DNA of 64,000 bases, from positions 19,848,947-19,912,946 of the forward strand of contig NC_135555.1 of the NCBI RefSeq assembly GCF_964340395.1, read 5' to 3'. Within the stretch, counting starts at the first letter, position 1, and each line of letters begins with the position of its first letter. The notes beneath the pieces were generated by a model. The model did not search any database. It was not told the DNA's origin and saw nothing but the letters and a program-made list of their open reading frames with translations. Position numbers and translations under genes: made by a program. This DNA comes from Glandiceps talaboti (lineage: Eukaryota > Hemichordata > Enteropneusta > Spengelidae). Of this stretch, positions 29,601 to 37,836 are shown piece by piece.

Positions 29601-32600
29601 GAGACAATACATCTGTACCATTATAGATGAGGAAATACTCCATTAGCGACAGATCCTGGGTTTTTGATAAATGACTTAAATATGATACATATGCACTTCG
29701 TATAATAAAGTCTTTTGACTAAATTGACAGATACTAGATTGATTACAATGAGACAATTATTTTTGAAATAAAGTCATCTATTTTCAAGGCCCTTTTCTCT
29801 TTGGATGTCACAGCTCCAAATTACTACAGCTGCTCATACGTTTCACTTAATGACTTTTGTGTCAATTTTGCATCAGGTATACATGTATCAGTTGGAAACC
29901 ACACACACAGACGGCAATTTCTGGAAAGTATGTTCCTCTCTTTATATCGCATTCCTCTCTTGTTATTCTACTCTGGGTAATAAGAAGGTGAGTGTACCCT
30001 ACAGACAAATACATCCAATACTTACATCGATGCAATACGGCGTATTCCGGTTATCGAACTTCCGGTTGTTTCGCAGGAAAGTATCGCGAGAGGGCGCACC
30101 ATATCTGACAAAGTGAGGGCCAGAATTTTCGTCATGGCATCATAAATAGTATGGCGATGTATGAAGCTGTCAACAAAATGGGCGTAAAAGAACCCCGTGC
30201 ATTCATAAAAGAGTGGAAAATTACTACTTCTAAATCTACTAGATATCGCCAGAAATGCTGTCAACCTTGGTCTTGAAACACTAGAAAATGATAATTTTCT
30301 GAGAGAACGGAAGAGGAGACGAAAAGTGGATGTCGGGCATCAAAAGATTACTAATCGACAGCGGAAACATTGAAAGTTGGACGGATGACCTTCGAAATAT
30401 ACCTGATGTAGACATGATAAACATATTTCTTTACCTTACTGGTGTCTGTTGCTGGACAAAAGAACGATTAGAAAATTACAAATCTGACAACAGCTTCCAA
30501 TCTGATTAAAATCCGATGTAGATGTTGGCTGATCGTTCATTGCTATTTTACCTTCGTTATTTTGCCTGAATTGACCTTCTTGGTACATGTTTACATTTTT
30601 AGCCTGCCTGATCGCCTCCTCTACGATCAGGCTGAAAAATGTAAACATGTACCAAGAAAAATAATATCAGGCAAAATAACGAAGGTAAAATAGCAATGAA
30701 CGATTAGCCGACATCTACATCGGATTTTAATCAGATTGAACAGCTTCCAGCTACAGTCATTGCAATATTGAGAGTTCGGTCGACAATTACCAAGCCACAT
30801 GTTTATATTGTAACTGATGTCGCCGCATACTTAGGCCTTTCTTGTTTATTAGAACAGTGGTGTAGCACCACGGGTGAAATCATAAAACTTTGTCCGGAAA
30901 AAACCATTTCATGTACTGGTTATAAGTTGGCATAAACATATGTGTATTGATATACTCAACTTTACTATCACACTTTGGTTAGCTTGCTATTCTTCATTCA
31001 GGACCATCAGTGTATAAAAAAAACCCATTGAAGTCGGCAACGAATCATAAATATTGTTATTGTGATTGATGTACCACACCGCCCACCCCTTCAATGAATT
31101 GGCCTTCCATGTAACGTTTACGTGGTTCACTCATCATACCATGTCTTATACCGATCTGATTAAAATCCGATGTAGATGTCGGCTAATCGTTCATTGCTAT
31201 TTTACCTTCGTTATTTTGCCTGAATTGACCTTCGTGGTACATGTTTACGTTTTTGTCCTGATCGGTAGAGGAGGCGATCAAACATGTACCACGCAGGTCA
31301 ATTCACGCACAATAACGAAAGTAAAATAGCAATGAACGATTAGCCGACATCTACATCGGATTTTAATCAGATTGGTTTTATACAAGCTGCAATAACTGTA
31401 GCGTATATTGTGATTTTGAAGGTTCTTTCCTCTGTTTTTGTACCTTTTTCCGTTCCGATGTTTGACTGGAAGCAATCACTACAATTTCTCCAACGGTAAC
31501 GCAAATGGACGAGGTCACACTGAAAACGTGAGTGAGATGTCAGTGTACTACCCGTTTCAAAATGTTGCTACTTTTGGGTTTTCCTCACGTTCGAATTGCA
31601 GAGCCAAACTTACGCGAAATATTAGGAGAACGAGAGGTTAATTTGCTATTTCGTTATTTGATGGGCGATAATGCAATATTATAGCGTAAAGTTACGGGGA
31701 ATGACAGACAATCTTTAGTCAGTGGTTACGATGCCTATAGACTCTATGCTTTGCAACAATGCTCTACAATTTCTGGCCCTCACTTCCGGTTCTAAAACAG
31801 CGCCCCTAGTGGCCAAACAATCATATCTTTTATCTTTTCGGGGCTTTTTCGATAACCGGAATACGGCGTATTGCTACAAATTTTTCTTTGGAGACAAACA
31901 ATTTGGGTTCAAATCTCATATTCTAAAGGCCTAGGTATAAAAATGAAAAACATGAATTAATGTTGCCACATTCAACATGAACCTAGCAATCATTTGTTAC
32001 CTGTTTGTCTCAACAAAAGTGACTTTTTGATCGGAAACATTACTTCAAAACTGCCTTGTTAGCAATAGGTTTGATCAAATTCTTAAATGTCAAAAACTGG
32101 TCCTTATAAATACATGTGGATATAACCAGACCATTGTCAAAGGGCCAATATAGTTACTTTATTTACTAGGGTAATTAAAGATTTACAAAGTTGTTAGCAA
32201 AGCAATTAGTGATTGAGCTGTTCTTATTCTTGTACAAAAAAAATGTACTTTCTTACTAAGTTAGTTGCTAAAATAGTTATTATAACAAGTTGTTTCCAAT
32301 GAAGTTGCTGCAATACTGTAGTTATCAAAGTTGCTACTGTAATCATGTCACTCTGTATGTTAAAATGGTTACAATGTACTTCAATTTTTTATTTTGTTAC
32401 TTCAGCTGTGATGGAAGTTAGTTCAGTTGCTATGGTAGTTAATCCAGTTGTTCCTATAGATTTACTTCAGTCACTATAGTTTCCTTTAGTTGCTATGGCA
32501 ATTATACTTCAGTTGCTACAGTACAACAGTAGTTCCTTTAAGTATGCTATGGTAATTACCTCTATTCTCTTGGTTAATTCAGTTGCTACGATGATAATCA

Positions 32601-35600
32601 ACTGAGTTGCTACGTACTGTATTCACATTACTTGCTACTCTATATTGATTTCAGTTGCTACTGTATTTATTTCAGTCTCTATATACTGTATTTATTTCAA
32701 TTTAACTGCAAATGTTTTGGTTGCTAAGGTTCACGTACAATGTAGCGACTTACTGTTTAATACGATGCTAGTTTTGGACATACAAATGTATACACCACGA
32801 CTTACTTCAGTCGTTACAGCAATAAAGTCAACAGCTATGGTCACTTATTGAGTTGCACCCAGTTATCTATTAGATTACCCATTGATTACATGTACACTGT
32901 TGTTGCTGTTAATATTGATATCGTTTTACATGTATGCTCTACAAATTATAATTAGCACATGTCTAATTAATCATACATGTATATATATACAAAAGGGGTC
33001 ATTAATTATGGAAATGAGGTCCTAGAAATGTATAATTACAATGTATTAAACTATTGTTCTCAATTTATTAAAATATTACCATTTGAATTAAATGATGCTC
33101 TAAGTAATTACTACAATAGCGAATTACAATATAACAGTGAACAGGTGGAAATTTCGTACATGTAAACTTTAGATTAAATATATCTAAACCAGTACATGTA
33201 TCACTCTTGCAACAATGCTGGGTACCCTGTTTTTGTACATGTAATTTCAGAAGTTAATGAGTCCAAAACATAATCTTTCACTCAATATTAATAACTATTA
33301 CATATTATTACAAGACAGCCATTCATTATACATGTCCACTATCATTCATACAATGCTCTCTAAACATTTGTGTTGTGACCTCTCGAAAATAAACGATAAA
33401 ATTCATAAAATTAAGTGCAGGACTACTCAAACTCCTGGACAGTTCTTTTCAATAGATTAATTTTCAGATTACTATCTGTCAAAAGAAGATGTCATTTTTG
33501 ATATGGAAACTCTGCCGTATTTGACCTGACATGACTGAGGTCAAGGTGAGATTTTAACAATTAGATGGAGCCCTTTTCAACATGAAAATAGTGCAGGCAC
33601 TTACAAGTGAATGGAAGTACGTAGGTTATAAAGACAGCCATCTGCCTACTTTAGTTGTCATAAACATTAACGGTAATCAGAGGGCTCTACCAACAGCTTT
33701 GCCCTTTTAATCAGGCAGCGGGTTGTCTGCTTCATGTCATGTCATTTTAGGATGAGGAGGCTCGCCATTTTTTTGAGCACAGTACTTTTCTACTTTTCGC
33801 GTTTTGTTGTACTTTGCGACTGTATTCCCAACATGAAAAAAAGTATAAATTGTTATTTCAGACATGTAATTCTCTTTCAACAACGCAAAGTGATGGCTAC
33901 GACAAAACATAATTTTAGAATGCGGTTTGTCATGTCAACCCCTCCCCTTCCCCCAAAAAAACCCTGCCCCAAATATATGACAAAATGTTGCCTTGTTATA
34001 GGTTATGCTACGCTATAACAAACTATAATAAACCTGGAAATTTTCGCTGGAGACTTACATTTTTTGTATTTCCGCTAATTTCACTGGACAACAAAAACGC
34101 AAAAATAAGTAGTGACTGAAATGCCTTCTTGTACATGAACACAATATTCCAGTCTGGTAATTTGTAGAAATTAGTCTTTGATAACTAGCTGAAGACTGTA
34201 AAATCGCAAAATTTTCTAGTAGTAACAATATCTAGGTTTACAGTATCCAACTTCAGAAAATAACATGAAATCATTTTAAATGTATTATTGTAGAAATCAG
34301 CAAGCACAAATTTTGCAAGATAATTTATAAAATTTTCAACGTAATTTCAGAACTGCTTGCCAGCTTTCTGTGTTTTACAGCATTTATTGTTGAACTTTAA
34401 ATAAAACATTGTTAAAGATTAATTCTTAATTAGATGAATGACATTTCTTGGTACAATTTCAAGTGTAAGATCACTAGGGACTCTCAATGGGTGACAAATA
34501 AACTATAAATTACAGGTACTACTGTAGTGTGTACTTTTTCAACGAACTCAATTTTCGCTGTGTTTTCAATCATTTAGATTCATTTTTTTCCCGATTTCAG
34601 ACAAGGTATTTGAAAAGTTTGCTTGAGGAAATATCTCTCACCAAGTTCATTTTAAAAAGATGTGAAACATCTGAAGAAAAAAAAATTTAAAAAAATAAAA
34701 GAACGAAAAACAAAAAACTCTTTTTTAAGTTTTTGTGATATACACATGTACTGCCTTCAACATTATACTTTTCAATAGAAAAACGCAAACCAAAATTCAA
34801 TTTTAAAATTTAGTCGACAGAGAAGTTGTTAATAAGTGAAAAAGATGGGTTTTTCTATACTATCGTTAGAATGTGACAATGAAAGCACTTTTATCCAAAG
34901 AAAATTCCATATGTAATGGATTATTATCATAGCTTCTGTTCCTTGTCATTTTTCAGATAACAGACCTAATTTTATCAATTTTTGATTCCCTAGGAATTTT
35001 AGGGATAAAATTTCAATAAATTAAATTGCCCAAAGGAGGATAGAACATAGTAAATCTGGGTTTTATGGCTTGATTAGTTTTGAACTCTACACTACTAAGG
35101 TTTCTTCACACAACCAATATATGTATCAATATCGACAAGAAGTTACTATTTTTTACATTTTGTGTTTGAAATGTTGCCTTATCTTGTTCTATTTACTAGA
35201 ATGCACCGATAAATCGTGAAGACGCTTGGTTTTCATTTTCATTTTTGTATTCGCAAAAATATTCGCACCTACTTTGATTTATATTTTTGCGGCAGTGTAA
35301 TTGTAAGAATTTGCATACAATTTGAATAATTTGCATAAAAGTCATGAATTTGCATGAAAGCTAAAGTCTTCAAAGTCTTTGTAAGTAAAATTTACCTCAA
35401 TTTACTACAACATTCTGCAAAAAATAATTACCTGGGGTTCGACATCTTAGTTCTAGCGGTAATACATGTATTTTGGGTTCACCACAAATTCTACTAGATA
35501 CATTGTAAGAAACAATAATTATAAAATTGACCTTAAAAATATAAAATTTTACTATTTTCAGTCAATGTCCAAAATATTAGTCACAATTAATAAAATTTAG

Positions 35601-37758
35601 CTCAATGCACCACAAAATCTATTACAAACTATAAATTTTACTAGAATTCCAATTCTCCATTACAAGGGGGTTCTAAATCATAGCAACGGACTGATACTTG
35701 ACAGCGAAAATATTCTATCAACAAACATCTGTGTGTATTGTGCAGGAAATTGAGGAATTGTATTTTATTGCAGATAAAATCCTTACTTTTGTATTAATCA
35801 CATGTTTCTTAGTCTTCAAAACTGTGTGGATCCCTCAATAACGTAGACGTTATCTAACAGGTTTGATGGAATATAACACCAAATTTTATGTCTCTATGTA
35901 CATGTCATCTTGTGTGCGTGTGCTATGTGATATAATCTGTTATTTCTAAGGTTGCTCGGAGTCAAAACCTACAGCAAGGACTCCCACGTCCTCTGTACAA
36001 ACTGAGTACACTATGACATTACAAATCTCTTCTTTATATCATATATATGAAATCTGGTACAGAATTTAGAAAATCAAAGTGATTTTTTTCTTCTATTCTA
36101 TCCTGTGACTGTATTTATTTATCAAACAAATCCTCTTTCCATAAGGCCTAACAAAAAGAATTCGATTTCGATTACACTTAATTTTAGAATAGGTGGGGTA
36201 GGTAGATTTTTTATTTTATTTTTTATTTTTTATTTTTTTCACATGTGTGTAGTCCATTGTTTTCCATAGGTCTGTGTATTACTGGCTTCTTCTCATCAGA
36301 TGTACAGCCATTACAGATTGGAAGAATAGTGTTATATTGTCCGAGTTTTAAGTTGATGTCAGTTTCCACATCCACTATTTCTGCCCACACTTCCATAATT
36401 TCCACGATTTTATTTTTTTATCTTGAATATGTAAAAAAAAGTTTAAGGTCAGCAGTGAAAAAATACATGGGTAACCGGAACCAAATCATTTTTATCAGGC
36501 CTATGGTTTGTACATGTGTTGTTGGTATGGGGAGTATAGTCCATTTCTGGTATCACCGACCGTTATTTTACCTTGTGACAGAAAATACTGTGAAAATTCA
36601 AAACAAGAATGACTTCTTTGGCTACTACAATTTCTGAAATCACACAAAATATCAAAGAATCAAAAAAAAATTTTTTTTGAACAAATGACTAGTAGGATTT
36701 TTGCATCATTTAAATAAAATCTGCAACCATTCTGACAATTGTGTGCATGCACTGGCAAATATAATTACATGTACCTAGACCAAAATTTTGAAACTTGTTT
36801 ACAATTTCTCAACTTTGCATAATGTAAATAAACATTATAAAAAGGGACCTTGGCCAACATGAAACAACATATTTTATCTAAATATTAAAATACATGTACA
36901 TACAATTCTCAACTACTAAATGTAGTATCAAAATCATATCAATTTTTGCCTGAAAACAGTATCAAAAATATCCATAATACATGTAGTAATGTAGTACTGT
37001 ACATTGGTACATTTTTACGACTTTGTTGAATAATCGATGATCAGTCCAACTACAGAGATGCACACTTTCAATGTGAGGAAACTAGAACTTGAGGAGATAG
37101 GTAGTAGTTTGATATAAAATGTCAAGAACTTGCTCCCAATGAGGTTGGATTTTTAAAACCTTTTATTTCTACGTTTCAGTCCCTCCATCTGGAATTGATA
37201 TGTACGACGTACATGTACGTACGGTACTGCTGGTCGGGCTTTAAAAAAGTGTAAAAAATACATTTTTGGTGTACATGTACAGGGGTGAACAAATCCACTG
37301 GTCCTGGGTCCAGGACTAGTGATTTTTTTGGCAGACCACACAAATTTTACCTTGTCTGGTCCGTCGGACCAGTACCTTACTGTTAATGACTATGTTAAAA
37401 AGTCCTTTGAATACACAGATTCATAGGCAAGATTTAATGTTTCACATTAGCGCGACCTGGGACCACTAATTCTTTCAGCAGGACCACTAGATTTTTTAAG
37501 GCACTGGTCCGGGGACCACCAGTTCACAAAATGATTTGTTCACCCCTGATGTACCTAAATTTATACCACATCAAATCATTGTATTCAGTTTATCTAACTG
37601 TTGAACCAAAGAGGATTTGACATATTTCAGTGCAAAATGTGTAATTTTTCACAAGACACAAAAAATGTCACAGACAAAATGTTCAGATTTCCATAAAATT
37701 AGATATACATGATGTATATATAATTAAAATCCATGGTTTAATTTTTTTTCATGTACAT

Positions 37759-37836
<78 letters not shown>

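Larger units (their letters stand above)
30032..31874. mobile_element. 1.84-kb inverted-repeat-bounded region, possibly a decayed transposon
   Basis: The left arm begins GCAATACGGCGTATTCCGG TTATCGAA and ends near GTGAGGGCCAGAA (about 30127). The right arm (31768-31874) is its diverged reverse complement: TTCTGGCCCTCACTTCC ... TTCGATAACCGGAATACGGC. Inside are two foldback elements and a coding relic. No clear target-site duplication was seen, so an old transposon or an inverted duplication are both possible. Confidence 0.55.
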
